Below are positions 15,100-23,873 of a DNA stretch of 64,000 bases, piece by piece (position 1 is the stretch's first letter; each line of letters opens with the position of its first letter). Where the stretch lies: contig NZ_JANUHA010000008.1 in the NCBI RefSeq assembly GCF_024753255.1, forward strand, positions 124,001-188,000, written 5' to 3'. Both the position numbers and the translations under genes were made by a program. The notes beneath the pieces are model-generated. The model saw nothing but the letters and a program-made list of their open reading frames with translations. It did not search any database and was not told the DNA's origin. Source of the stretch: Massilia agri. GTDB taxonomy: Bacteria > Pseudomonadota > Gammaproteobacteria > Burkholderiales > Burkholderiaceae_D.

Positions 15100-16224
15100 A
15101 TGCACGACACACCGCCCGCCGGCCAACATCCGCTGTACGTCACCCAGCCCGACCTGCCGCCGCTGGCGGACTTCGTCGCCTCGCTCGAGCAGATCTGGGA
15201 CAGCAAATTCCTGACCAACGGCGGCCGCTTCCACCAGCAGCTCGAGGCCGCCCTGTGCGACTACCTGGGCGTCGAACACGTCGCGCTGTTCAACAACGGC
15301 ACGACCGCGCTCCTCACGGCCCTGCAGGCGCTCGGCATCGAGGGCGAAGTCATCACCACGCCCTATTCGTTCGTGGCCACCTCGCACGCCCTGCTGTGGA
15401 ACCGCCTGCAGCCGGTGTTCGCCGACATCGACCCGCTGACCTTCAACCTCGATCCGGACCGCATCGAAGCCGCGATCACGCCGCGCACCACGGCCATCAT
15501 GCCGGTGCACTGCTACGGCACGCCCTGCGACGTCGAGCGCATCGGGGCCATCGCGCGCAAACATGGCCTGAAGGTGATCTACGACGCGGCCCACGCCTTC
15601 GGGGTGCGCCAGGATGGCCGCAGCATCCTGCGCCATGGCGACCTGTCGGTATTGAGCTTCCATGCGACCAAGGTGTTCACGACGTTCGAGGGCGGCGCCA
15701 TCGTCTGCCACGATGCCGCCACCAAGGCGCGCATCGACCAGCTGAAGAACTTCGGCATCGTCGACGAGACCACCGTGGTCGCCGCCGGGATCAACGGCAA
15801 GATGAACGAAGTGAGCGCCGCCTTCGGCCTGCTGCAGCTGGGCCGCGTCGATGCGGCGCTGGCGCGGCGCCGCGAAGTCGCCGCCCGCTACCGGCGCCTG
15901 CTCGCCGGCGTCAAGGGCATCACGCCCCCGGCCGAGCCGGGACACGAGGCCAACCACGGCTACTTCCCGATCCTGGTGGGCAGCAGCTATCCGCTCGATC
16001 GCGACACCCTGTTCCAGAGGCTGCGCGAGCACGGCATCGTCGCGCGCCGCTATTTCCATCCCTTGATCAGTGCCTTCCCGATGTACCGCGACCTGCCCTC
16101 GGCCGCCCCGGAGAACCTGCCGCAGGCGGCCCGGGTCGCGAGCCAGGTGATCTGCCTGCCGATCTTCCCGGCGCTGGCGGACGAGGACATCGCGCGCATC
16201 GCCGGCCTGATCGCATCCGCCTGA
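15100..16224 (+). CDS. DegT/DnrJ/EryC1/StrS-family sugar aminotransferase (VioA/ArnB-like)
   Basis: A 374-residue PLP enzyme. Family marks: NNGTTALLTALQAL near the N-terminus, TTPYSFVATSHAL, DAAHAFGV (cofactor aspartate), and FHATKVFTTFEGG carrying the PLP lysine (Lys191). The enzyme transfers an amino group from glutamate to a keto-deoxy nucleotide sugar, giving for example dTDP-4-amino-4,6-dideoxyglucose. It has its own promoter copy, a GAGG ribosome-binding site eight bases upstream, and is followed on the same strand by a GT41 protein and divergently by an acyl-building operon. That context points to an acylated amino sugar for surface or protein glycosylation. The precise sugar is inferred only. 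Confidence 0.9.
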   Translation: MHDTPPAGQHPLYVTQPDLPPLADFVASLEQIWDSKFLTNGGRFHQQLEAALCDYLGVEHVALFNNGTTALLTALQALGIEGEVITTPYSFVATSHALLWNRLQPVFADIDPLTFNLDPDRIEAAITPRTTAIMPVHCYGTPCDVERIGAIARKHGLKVIYDAAHAFGVRQDGRSILRHGDLSVLSFHATKVFTTFEGGAIVCHDAATKARIDQLKNFGIVDETTVVAAGINGKMNEVSAAFGLLQLGRVDAALARRREVAARYRRLLAGVKGITPPAEPGHEANHGYFPILVGSSYPLDRDTLFQRLREHGIVARRYFHPLISAFPMYRDLPSAAPENLPQAARVASQVICLPIFPALADEDIARIAGLIASA

Positions 16225-16568
16225 GACACCCCATGCACACCTTTTCCGCGGCGGACATCGGGAGCCGCCTCGCACTCTGATCCTTCGATCCGATGGAGCC
16301 TTCCTGGCCGCCGTCTCCCTGTACAGCGACGAGCCGCCCATCGTCATGAAGCCCGATCCGGACATCGTCGCCGTCGACGCCTGCCGCTACGATTACGCGA
16401 AGCGCTTCTTCGACGTCCTGTGCCGCACACATGCCGTTCCCTGCCTGGAATTCGAACAGGCCATGCGCGCGCTCGGGCGGAACGGCACGCCTGCCCGGCT
16501 CGGTCGAGACCCTGTATGCTTTGCTGGCCTTCCACGTCTCCCGCAAGCCGGGAAGACGAGCGCGTTTC
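16225..16568. other. Gene-poor stretch with a possible decayed coding fragment
   Basis: Between the aminotransferase and the second promoter no convincing intact gene is seen. An open frame around 16276-16500 reads plausibly protein-like (AFLAAVSLYSDEPPIV, then RYDYAKRFFDVLCRTHAVPC) but has no good start codon and loses that character after about 16490; a different frame (ETLYALLAFHVSRKPGRR) then looks coding-like. This could be a frameshifted remnant. No family was recognised. Confidence 0.25.
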
Positions 16569-16597
16569 TTGACCGTGGCGAGGCCTTGCTCTATTGT
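16569..16597 (+). promoter_or_regulatory. Sigma70-type promoter of TPR-GT41 gene (copy of 15008 box)
   Basis: TTGACC (16569-16574), a 17-base spacer and TATTGT (16592-16597), 75 bases before the GT41 start. It shares GGCCTTGC, CTATTGTGTCGCA and the preceding GCGCGT with the promoter at 15008, indicating a duplicated regulatory cassette. Confidence 0.68.
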
Positions 16598-16671
16598 GTC
16601 GCAGTCAGCAGGCATGCAAGTCCAGCGGCCTTCCAGCGCTTTCACCTTTCCACGATGCAGGTCCCTCCTTG

Positions 16672-18873
16672 ATGCACGAATCCACCCAGTCGCCAGGCGA
16701 TGAAGCCATCCGCCTCGCCGATGCGGCGATGCAGTCGGCGCAACTTGAAGCCGCCTCCGGACGCAGTGACCGGGCTCGCGACCTGTACCAGGCGGTGCTC
16801 AGCCTCATTCCCGACCACGCGGGCGCCCACCTCGGGCTGGCAGGGCTGGCCCGGACCGCCGGCCGCCTGAGCGAGGCCATTGCGCACTTCGCCGCCGCCC
16901 TGCAGGCAGCCCCCGACCAGGAGTCGCATTGGCTCGCCTACATCGAGGCACTGATCGCAGCGCGCGAATTCGCCGCTGCGCAGGACGTGCTGCAACTCGG
17001 GCGCGAGCACGGCCTGGGCGGCGAAGCGGTCGACGCGATGGCAGGACTGCTGGCCGCCTCGAGCGCGCCGGATGCGGATGCGATCGACGAAGCCGCCGCC
17101 TTGTTCGCGTGCGGCCGGCTCGATGCTGCGGAGGATGCCGCGCACGCACTGGCAGAACGTTTTCCCGGGCATCCCTTCGGATTCAAGTTGCTAGGCGCCG
17201 TCCTGCATCTGCGCGGCGACCTTCCGGGCGCAATCGCGGCGATGGACCGCGCACTCGCGCACGGAGCCGACGATGCCGAAACCGTCAGCAACCTGGGCAT
17301 GTTGCTCAAGCAGGCCCGCCGGCTGCCCGAGGCGGAGCTGGTCCTGCGGCGCGGCATCGCGCTGCAGCCGGACAGCGCCAGCGCGCACAACAACCTGGCA
17401 GTGCTCCTGGCGGAAATGGGTCGTCTGGAGCAGGCGCATGCCAGCGCGGCCAGGGCTTCTGCCCTCGATCCCTCCCATGAGCAAGCCGCAAACACCCTCG
17501 GCGCCGTGCTGGCGCGCCTGGGACGTTCGAGCGAGGCAGTGGCAACCTACCGGCACGTGCTTGCCCTGCGCCCCGACCACGCGGCGGCCCACAGCAATAT
17601 GCTGTTCAGCATGAGCCAGATGGAGGGCATCGCGCCCGCCACCCTGTTCGAAGCGCACCGCGAGTTCGGGCGCCGGCTCGAAGCTCGCCTTGGCACGCCC
17701 CGCGGCTGGGACAACACGCGGGAACCGGAACGCCCCCTGCGCATCGGCTTCGTTTCGGGCGACCTGCGCAACCATGCGGTGACGAGCTTTGTCGAACCGA
17801 TCCTGCAGCGGCTTGCCAACCGCCCCGGCACGCTACTGTTCGCCTACTACACCTATCCGGCGCAGGACGCGGTGAGCATGCGCCTGCGCGGCTACATGGA
17901 AAAATGGGTCGACGCCGCCTTGCTGGACGATGACGCGCTCGACGCCGCGATCCGCGCCGACGCCATCGACATCCTGATCGACCTGTCCGGCCACACCGCC
18001 CATAACCGCCTGCCGGTCTTCGCGCGCAAGCCGGCACCGCTGCAGGCCACCTGGATCGGCTACCCCTTCAGCACCGGTCTGGCGGCGATGGATTACTACC
18101 TGGCCGACCGGTTCATCCTTCCGCCCGGGAAGTTCGACCACCTGTTCTCGGAAAAACTGCTCCACTTGCCAGTGGTATCGCCCTTCCAGCCGGACCCGGA
18201 CGCGCCCGGGCTGGCGCCGCTGCCGGCCCTGCGCAACGGCCACGTCACGTTCGGCAGCTTCAACCGGATCAGCAAGATCAGCCGCGAAGTGATGGCCACC
18301 TGGGGCAGGCTGCTGCGCGCGGTCGATGGCGCCCACCTGCTGGTGGCGGGGATGCCCGAGGGTGGCGGCCATGCCCAGCTGCTGGTCTGGCTGGGCGAGG
18401 AAGGCATCGATGCGGCGCGCGTGCGCTTCCATCCCCGCACCGGTATGCACGACTACCTGGCGCTGCACGGGCAGGTCGACATCAACCTCGACACCTTTCC
18501 CTATTCCGGCGGCACCACCAGCCTGCATGCACTGTACATGGGCGTGCCGACCCTCACGCTGGCGGGCGAGACCTCGGCCGGCCGCCAGACTGCCTGCATC
18601 CTCGAACACAAGAAGCTGCCGCAGTTCATCGCAGTCGATGCCGACGATTTTATCGCCAAAGGCGTGGCCGCCTGCGCCGACCTGACGGCGCTGGCCGCCC
18701 TGCGCGCGGACATGCGCAGCCGCTTTCCGGCATCGTCGTCGATCGAACTCGAGCACGTCACCAATGGTTTCGAGAACGCGATGCGCCTGATCTGGCGGCG
18801 CTGGTGCGCCGGCCTGCCGGCCGCGCCCCTCACGGCGCGCATTGTCCTGCCGCCGCCGACATCGATCCGCTGA
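16672..18873 (+). CDS. TPR-repeat GT41 (O-GlcNAc transferase / SPINDLY-like) glycosyltransferase
   Basis: A 733-residue protein starting MHESTQSPGD. Residues about 10-330 are tandem tetratricopeptide repeats (for example AHNNLAVLLAEMGRLEQA). The C-terminal half is the GT41 catalytic region: LRIGFVSGDLRNHAVTSF, DILIDLSGHTAHNRLPVFA, APLQATWIGYPFSTGL, GSFNRISKIS, and the nucleotide-binding FPYSGGTTSLHALYMGVP with GETSAGRQ. Such cytosolic enzymes move a sugar from a nucleotide donor to Ser/Thr of protein; bacterial members commonly modify flagellins or adhesins. The protein target is not in the window. Its promoter duplicates that of the aminotransferase gene, and it is convergent with the acyl-building operon. 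Confidence 0.9.
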   Translation: MHESTQSPGDEAIRLADAAMQSAQLEAASGRSDRARDLYQAVLSLIPDHAGAHLGLAGLARTAGRLSEAIAHFAAALQAAPDQESHWLAYIEALIAAREFAAAQDVLQLGREHGLGGEAVDAMAGLLAASSAPDADAIDEAAALFACGRLDAAEDAAHALAERFPGHPFGFKLLGAVLHLRGDLPGAIAAMDRALAHGADDAETVSNLGMLLKQARRLPEAELVLRRGIALQPDSASAHNNLAVLLAEMGRLEQAHASAARASALDPSHEQAANTLGAVLARLGRSSEAVATYRHVLALRPDHAAAHSNMLFSMSQMEGIAPATLFEAHREFGRRLEARLGTPRGWDNTREPERPLRIGFVSGDLRNHAVTSFVEPILQRLANRPGTLLFAYYTYPAQDAVSMRLRGYMEKWVDAALLDDDALDAAIRADAIDILIDLSGHTAHNRLPVFARKPAPLQATWIGYPFSTGLAAMDYYLADRFILPPGKFDHLFSEKLLHLPVVSPFQPDPDAPGLAPLPALRNGHVTFGSFNRISKISREVMATWGRLLRAVDGAHLLVAGMPEGGGHAQLLVWLGEEGIDAARVRFHPRTGMHDYLALHGQVDINLDTFPYSGGTTSLHALYMGVPTLTLAGETSAGRQTACILEHKKLPQFIAVDADDFIAKGVAACADLTALAALRADMRSRFPASSSIELEHVTNGFENAMRLIWRRWCAGLPAAPLTARIVLPPPTSIR

Positions 18874-18895
18874 CCCTCGAACCCGCCGAACCGGC

Positions 18896-19519
18896 TCAGG
18901 ATCCGACGATCACCATCGGCTGCGCGTAGTGCGCGTGGATGAAGGTCTTGGCAGCGACGTCGGCGTCGATCCGGCCCGGCTTGTCGATCACGCACAGTTT
19001 GCCGACCGAAACGCCGCTGCGAACGACAACGCCGGCCCCGAGGGTGACATGCGCCCCGAGCCGCGATTCGCGCCCGAGCACGACGCCGTCCTCGATCCAG
19101 CAGGAGTTACCGACGCTACTGCCGTGGCCGAGCACTGCGCCGGCGCCAACGACGCTGTTGAAGCCGACCTTGCAGCTTTGCCCCACGACCGCGCCCGCCC
19201 CGATCCAACTGTTTTCGCCGATGACGGTGCCCTCTGCGACAACGGCGCCACGGCACAGGAGCGGCGGCATCGGCAGGCCGCGCAGGCGGTACAGGGTCAT
19301 GCGCTCCAGCCGCGAGAAGTTCAAATGACGTGCGTCGGCCGTCACGAAAGCAGTGGCGCCAGCCAGGTCGCGTCCGGCCAGCAGGGACTCGACCTCGGCC
19401 GGATCGGCGCCGGTGTCCATCGCTAGCGGCACCAGGTCCAGCCCTGGCGCAACCTCGCGCCAGGCCGCCAGCGCCCAGTCGAGCATGGCGCCTGTGCCGA
19501 CCACGAATTTACAGGACAA
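18896..19519 (-). CDS. Hexapeptide-repeat acyltransferase, last gene of acyl/Rieske operon
   Basis: A 207-residue protein with a left-handed beta-helix. Imperfect hexapeptides run from about residue 95 to 175 (VVAEGTVIGENSWIGAGAV and VVGAGAVLGHGSSVG). The N-terminal 90 residues form a mixed alpha/beta domain, giving a PglD/NeuD-like layout, although a GxGxxG nucleotide motif is not evident. The fold transfers acetyl or longer acyl groups from CoA or ACP to sugar amines or hydroxyls. The start overlaps the Rieske gene's end by 11 bases. The operon has a second acyltransferase, so two different acylations or one acylation plus a partner role are possible. Confidence 0.8.
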   Translation of the reverse strand: MSCKFVVGTGAMLDWALAAWREVAPGLDLVPLAMDTGADPAEVESLLAGRDLAGATAFVTADARHLNFSRLERMTLYRLRGLPMPPLLCRGAVVAEGTVIGENSWIGAGAVVGQSCKVGFNSVVGAGAVLGHGSSVGNSCWIEDGVVLGRESRLGAHVTLGAGVVVRSGVSVGKLCVIDKPGRIDADVAAKTFIHAHYAQPMVIVGS

Positions 19520-20681
19520 ACTTCGCCTCCATCAGGTCCAGGTACCACCGGTGGATGATCGCATTCTCGGCCTCGTAGTCGCCCATGAACGGGGAGCGCG
19601 CATCCGGGTGCAGCGTGCGCTGGATGTTTTCCATGATGTCGACGTCCTCGCGCAACACCTTGTCGGCGCCCAGCATGGTGCTGTGCAGGACCGCCGCCGA
19701 GGCCGCGTAGGGACGGGTCTTCTTCGCCGTCATGTAATAGACGATCATGTCGGTGCGTCCCGGCCCGACCGGGACGTGGTGCTCGAGCGTGAAGGAATAG
19801 CCGCCATTCGCCGACGCGATGTGGATATTCGGGAACACCAGCCAGTTGTAGTACTCGTCGTGGCAGGCGCCGTCGCGGTCGCGGTAGCGCTCGATCAGAG
19901 GATGCCAGGGATGGCGGGGCGCGTCCTCCAGCGGCGCATCGCGTCCGCCCCGGCTGAAGGCCCGCAGCATCGCCAGCGCATCTGCGCGGTCCCGCACGCC
20001 CCCTCCGGCCTCGAGCCTGCGCAGCGCCGCGACGCCGGCCTCGTCGATCTGCGCCTGGAAGCGCGTCTCCTGGAACAGCGTGCGGCTATGGACATAGCGC
20101 GGATGGTTGGCGTCGCGCAGGTTTTCATAGGCCAGCTTCCAGTTGAAGCGCCCTTCGTAGGTGGTCAGGATCACTTCGCCGTCGAAAGCGTCCGATGCCT
20201 GCGCCAGATAAGCCAGCATGCCGGCGCCGAACTGCTCCTCGATCGGCATCGGTTGCCCGGACAGGTTGACGAACACCAGGTTGCCGACGCAGGCCAGCGC
20301 GAAGCGGCGCAAACGCAGGCAATCGCGCTGTTGCGGCGTGAAGCGGTACAAGGCATCGTCGTGGGGAATGCCGGCGGTCGCGCCGTCCTGGTCGAAGCTC
20401 CAGCCGTGGTAGCCGCAGAACAGCGGGCGCACGCCATGGGGCGCGGTCTGCACCGGGTTCTGGCGGTGCGGGCAGACATTCTCGAAGGCGCGCAGCTCGC
20501 CCTTGATGTTCTGTATCAGGACCGGGACACCAAGCAGGTCGCGGGTGACGAATGCATTCGGTTGCGCCAGCATGGTCTTGAGTGCGGCGAACTGCCACAG
20601 CGGCTTGAACAGCAACTCGCGCTCGCGCTCGAACCAGGCCTGGTCGATATAGGCTTGGGGTGGAATCCGGGACGACGTCAT
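19509..20681 (-). CDS. Rieske [2Fe-2S] non-haem iron oxygenase, alpha-subunit type
   Basis: A 390-residue protein. The N-terminal Rieske domain has the ligands CPHR (Cys70, His72) and CGYHGW (Cys89, His92). The catalytic domain contains ENLRDANHPRYVH, with bridging Asp190 and mononuclear-iron ligands His193 and His198; a further acidic ligand probably lies in the EDVDIMEN region. This is the ring-hydroxylating/demethylating oxygenase family, which needs a ferredoxin or reductase partner not present here. Its ATG overlaps the upstream stop as ATGA. Embedded among acyl-chain and sugar-acyltransferase genes, it more likely oxygenates an acyl or sugar intermediate than an aromatic pollutant. Confidence 0.92.
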   Translation of the reverse strand: MTSSRIPPQAYIDQAWFERERELLFKPLWQFAALKTMLAQPNAFVTRDLLGVPVLIQNIKGELRAFENVCPHRQNPVQTAPHGVRPLFCGYHGWSFDQDGATAGIPHDDALYRFTPQQRDCLRLRRFALACVGNLVFVNLSGQPMPIEEQFGAGMLAYLAQASDAFDGEVILTTYEGRFNWKLAYENLRDANHPRYVHSRTLFQETRFQAQIDEAGVAALRRLEAGGGVRDRADALAMLRAFSRGGRDAPLEDAPRHPWHPLIERYRDRDGACHDEYYNWLVFPNIHIASANGGYSFTLEHHVPVGPGRTDMIVYYMTAKKTRPYAASAAVLHSTMLGADKVLREDVDIMENIQRTLHPDARSPFMGDYEAENAIIHRWYLDLMEAKFVL

Positions 20682-21325
20682 TTGAACTCGAATATCTTGG
20701 CCGGGTTGCCGACCATCGTGACGCCCGGCGGCACGTTCCTGATGACGACGCTGCCGGCGCCGATCACCGCGCCTGCCCCGATCTTCACGCCGGGCAGGAT
20801 CGTGGCATGCGGATGGATGATGACGTTCTCGCCGACCTCGGCGCGCCCGCCGATGAAAACGAAGCTGCCGACCGTCACATACGAGCCGATCTTGACCTCG
20901 TAGCCGATCACGGTGGTCGACTGGACCACCACGAAGTCGCCCAACTCGACGTCAACCCCGGTGCGCACCCATTGCTCGAACAGGCAGCCCTGTCCCATCC
21001 TGACGCTGTAGTAGTCGATCAGGCCGGTGCCCAGGCTCAGGAAGGTGGCGCCCTGCGCAAGCAGGGGCGCGGCGAAGCGGCGGCGCTGGCCAGGGTCGCC
21101 CAGGGCGCAAATGTACTGTTCGCCGGGCCTGGCCTGGTAGGCGAGCGGATCGCCCATCACCGGCAGCGGCGCCTTGGCCGCGACTTCCGGACGGCTTTCG
21201 AGGAAACCCTTGATGCGCCAGTCGCGGCCGCTGGCCGGGTCTTCGCCGGCCATCTTGCACACGGTGCGTCCGAAGCCGCCCGCACTGATGATCAACACGT
21301 CGGGAGGCTCGGGCTTCAGGTCCAA
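20678..21325 (-). CDS. PglD/NeuD-like sugar O/N-acyltransferase
   Basis: The start is taken as TTG at 21325: GGAGG lies six bases upstream, and the codon overlaps the last 10 bases of the preceding SDR gene. Longer readings enter non-coding-like sequence. This gives 215 residues: an N-terminal Rossmann-like domain (VLIISAGGFGRTVCKM) and a C-terminal left-handed beta-helix (TTVIGYEVKIGSYVTVGSF, then GAGSVVIRNVPPGVTMVGNPAK). This is the architecture of PglD/NeuD/PerB-type acyltransferases of nucleotide amino sugars. It probably joins the acyl group made by the ACP/KAS/SDR enzymes to the amino sugar. ATGA overlap with the Rieske gene downstream. Confidence 0.87.
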   Translation of the reverse strand: MDLKPEPPDVLIISAGGFGRTVCKMAGEDPASGRDWRIKGFLESRPEVAAKAPLPVMGDPLAYQARPGEQYICALGDPGQRRRFAAPLLAQGATFLSLGTGLIDYYSVRMGQGCLFEQWVRTGVDVELGDFVVVQSTTVIGYEVKIGSYVTVGSFVFIGGRAEVGENVIIHPHATILPGVKIGAGAVIGAGSVVIRNVPPGVTMVGNPAKIFEFK

Positions 21326-22074
21326 GGAATGCCTCCGTCGAGGTGCAGGTGGATGCCGGTCACCTTGCGGCTGCCGTCGGCCAGCAGGTAGACCGCGGCA
21401 TGCGCCACGTCTTCCGGCTGTCCCAGGCCCAGCGGATATTTGGCCGCCTGCTCGTCCAGCCATTCGCGCGCGTGGTTGACCAGCGGCGTGTCGACCAGGC
21501 CAGGCGCAAGCGCATTGGCGCGCATGCCGCGCGGTGCGATTTCCAGCGCCAGCGCGCGCATGAAGCCTTCGAGCGCAGCCTTCGAGGCACAGTAAGGTCC
21601 GACGCCGACAGTGCCGGTATGAACGGCGATCGAGGAAACGAACACCAGCGAAGCGCCATTGCGCAGCTGTCTCTGGAACAGCAGCTTCTGGGTCAGCATG
21701 GCGGGCGCGATGAAATTCGCGGCCATCACCGATTCGAGCTGCGCCTGGCGCAGCATGCGCACCGGCGAGGTGCCGTGGATGCCGGCAGCGAACACGACGC
21801 CGTCGAGCTGTCCGGCGGCGCCGGCCAGCTGCGCCAGCTGCGCGGCATCGGTCAGGTCCGCCACGACAGCCTGGTGCGCGCCCTCGCCCGGCGGCGCCAG
21901 CGCGGCGAGCGTCTCGTCCAGGCGCGCCTGGTCGCGTCCGGTGATTGCCAGGCGCGCGCCTGCGGCGGCGCAGGCCACCGCCACCGCTCGGCCGATGCCG
22001 CTGGATGCGCCGGTGACGAGCACGGATTTGCCCTGCAGGCTGAAGGGGTCCGGGAGCATGGAGGAATCGTTCAT
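21316..22074 (-). CDS. Short-chain dehydrogenase/reductase (FabG-like), second copy
   Basis: A 252-residue SDR. Cofactor motif TGASSGIG near residue 22, catalytic serine in FVSSIAVH and the YxxxK pair in PYCASKAAL, C-terminal HLHLDGGIPW. The start ATG overlaps the upstream SDR stop (ATGA). Together with the neighbouring SDR and the KAS-III/ACP genes it fits a 3-oxoacyl-ACP reductase or a sugar reductase. Moderately diverged from its neighbour; either an old duplication or two separate steps. Confidence 0.88.
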   Translation of the reverse strand: MNDSSMLPDPFSLQGKSVLVTGASSGIGRAVAVACAAAGARLAITGRDQARLDETLAALAPPGEGAHQAVVADLTDAAQLAQLAGAAGQLDGVVFAAGIHGTSPVRMLRQAQLESVMAANFIAPAMLTQKLLFQRQLRNGASLVFVSSIAVHTGTVGVGPYCASKAALEGFMRALALEIAPRGMRANALAPGLVDTPLVNHAREWLDEQAAKYPLGLGQPEDVAHAAVYLLADGSRKVTGIHLHLDGGIPWT

Positions 22075-22832
22075 CGGATATGCAAGGTCAGGCCGGCGTC
22101 GACCGCCAGCGAGGTGCGCGACACCCAGCGGCTGGCCGAGGCCAGCAGGTAGGCGATACCGGCGGCGACGTCTTCCGCTTCGATCGTGCCAAGCGGCGCC
22201 AGTTCCATCTTGGCGCCGCTGTTCATGACGCTTTGCAGGCTCTCCATCATCGGCGTGGCAACGTAGCCCGGCGACACGCAATTGGCGCGGATGCCTTGCT
22301 TGGCGACCTCGGTCGCCAGCGTGCGCACGGTGGCGGTCAGGGCGGCCTTGGTGCCGGAATAGATACCTGTCGCGAAAGGCGCGGTGTGCTCGGCCAGCGC
22401 CGACACATAGACCAGCGAGGCGCCGGGAGCGATCCTGCGCTTGGCCAGCAGCGCCTGCGTGAGCAGCATCGGCGCCTCGTAGTTCACCGAAAACAGCGTG
22501 TCGATATGGCGCTGCGAGACCATGCGCATCGGCGCCAGCGCGGCGACACCGGCGCTGAAGACGCAGCCGTCCAGCGCCGGCACGGCGTCCACCAGCGCCT
22601 GGCGCGCAGCCGGATCGGTCAGGTCGCCTACCTGCGCGCGGTGCCCGCTTCCCGCAAGGCTTGCCACCACGGCATCCAGGCGGTCGGCGTTGCGGCCGCA
22701 GGCCACGACCTGCGCGCCCATGCGGGCGCACAGTCGCGCGGCCGCTTCGCCGATCCCGGACGAGGCGCCGGTGACGAGGACCTGGCGGCCGTCCAGGCGA
22801 AATGGGTTGGCGGCGTGCGGGTTCATGCTCAC
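22071..22832 (-). CDS. Short-chain dehydrogenase/reductase (FabG-like), first copy
   Basis: A 253-residue SDR with VTGASSGIGEAAARL, a YVSALAEH serine region, and GIYSGTKAAL (YxxxK). The start is either GTG 22832, which overlaps the KAS-III stop as GTGA, or ATG 22826. It is expected to reduce a 3-oxoacyl-ACP with NAD(P)H, following condensation by the KAS-III enzyme upstream. Start choice is uncertain by two codons. Confidence 0.88.
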   Translation of the reverse strand: MSMNPHAANPFRLDGRQVLVTGASSGIGEAAARLCARMGAQVVACGRNADRLDAVVASLAGSGHRAQVGDLTDPAARQALVDAVPALDGCVFSAGVAALAPMRMVSQRHIDTLFSVNYEAPMLLTQALLAKRRIAPGASLVYVSALAEHTAPFATGIYSGTKAALTATVRTLATEVAKQGIRANCVSPGYVATPMMESLQSVMNSGAKMELAPLGTIEAEDVAAGIAYLLASASRWVSRTSLAVDAGLTLHIR

Positions 22833-23866
22833 GAGACGATCAGTTCGGGGAAGACCGCGTTCTCGATGTCGACGATGCAGCTGCCCCAGGAAAGGCCGAT
22901 GCCGAATCCCGACATCAGCACGCGCGTCTTCCCTGCAAGCAGCGCTTCGCGGATGCGCGCGGTCATGGTGACCGGCAGCGAAGCCCCGCTGGTGTTGCCG
23001 AAATCATGCAGCGTGCTGGGCACCTTTTCCGGCGCCAGGCCGAGCTTCTTGCGGATGGTCTCATTGATCATCCTGTTGGCCTGGTGGAAGATAAAGTAAT
23101 CCACCTCCTCGATCGGACAATTCGCATAGGCCAGCAGGTCTTTCACCGCAGGCGGCACGCGCTGCGTCGAAAAGCTCAGGACCGCAGGGCCGTCCAGAAT
23201 CAGCGCACCCGGCCAGCGCAGGATGCCGTCCTCGTCCTTCACCGGCACCATATGCTGGGGCCCAATCGGCTCGCGGTGGCCGCCGGCCGGCAACATGATT
23301 GCCTGGTAGCCGCTGCCGTCGCTGTTCAGGTCGAAATACATCGGCGGCGCCTCCGGATCGTACTCCAGCGCGGTAGCGGTGCCTGCGTCAGAGAACAGCG
23401 GCTCGATCACCGAGGCGGACTTGTCACCCACCAGCAAGAGACCCTTCTTGATGCCGCCCGCAGAGATCATCGAGCCCAGCACGTGCAGACCGAAAGCATA
23501 GGCGGAGCAGCCAAGATTGATATCGAAGGCGATCGTGGTTTGCTTGAGCTTGAGGCGGTCCTGCAGGATGATCGCGGTGGCCGGGATCGGATAGTCGGGC
23601 GATTGCGTCACCACGATCAGCGCATCGATCTCGTCGCGCTCCCATTTCAGGTCGGCCAGCAGGCGCTCGGTGGCGTCGAAGGCCAGGTCCGAAAAATACT
23701 GCCATTCGGAGCAGATGCGGCGTGTCTCGATGCCGATGTTGCGCACGACGCGCTCGCGGGCCGAACGCAGCTGCGGAGGACAGTCCTGCAGGTTCGACAG
23801 CACGCGCTTGGGCACGCAGGTCGCCATGCCTGCGTAACGTACGTTACGGATAGTCGCCTGTGCCAT
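22829..23866 (-). CDS. 3-oxoacyl-ACP synthase III-family enzyme (FabH-like)
   Basis: A 345-residue thiolase-fold condensing enzyme. The catalytic triad is intact: Cys120 in NLGCSAYAFGL, His261 in FHQANRMI, Asn291 in FGNTSGASLP. KAS-III enzymes condense acyl-CoA with malonyl-ACP. Position between a dedicated acp gene (7-base gap) and two reductase genes suggests a specialised short acyl group, such as 3-hydroxybutyryl, rather than housekeeping fatty-acid synthesis. Similar fabH-like genes occur in flagellin glycosylation islands of pseudomonads (from memory, not checked). Confidence 0.92.
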   Translation of the reverse strand: MAQATIRNVRYAGMATCVPKRVLSNLQDCPPQLRSARERVVRNIGIETRRICSEWQYFSDLAFDATERLLADLKWERDEIDALIVVTQSPDYPIPATAIILQDRLKLKQTTIAFDINLGCSAYAFGLHVLGSMISAGGIKKGLLLVGDKSASVIEPLFSDAGTATALEYDPEAPPMYFDLNSDGSGYQAIMLPAGGHREPIGPQHMVPVKDEDGILRWPGALILDGPAVLSFSTQRVPPAVKDLLAYANCPIEEVDYFIFHQANRMINETIRKKLGLAPEKVPSTLHDFGNTSGASLPVTMTARIREALLAGKTRVLMSGFGIGLSWGSCIVDIENAVFPELIVS

Positions 23867-23873
23867 GCTCTTC

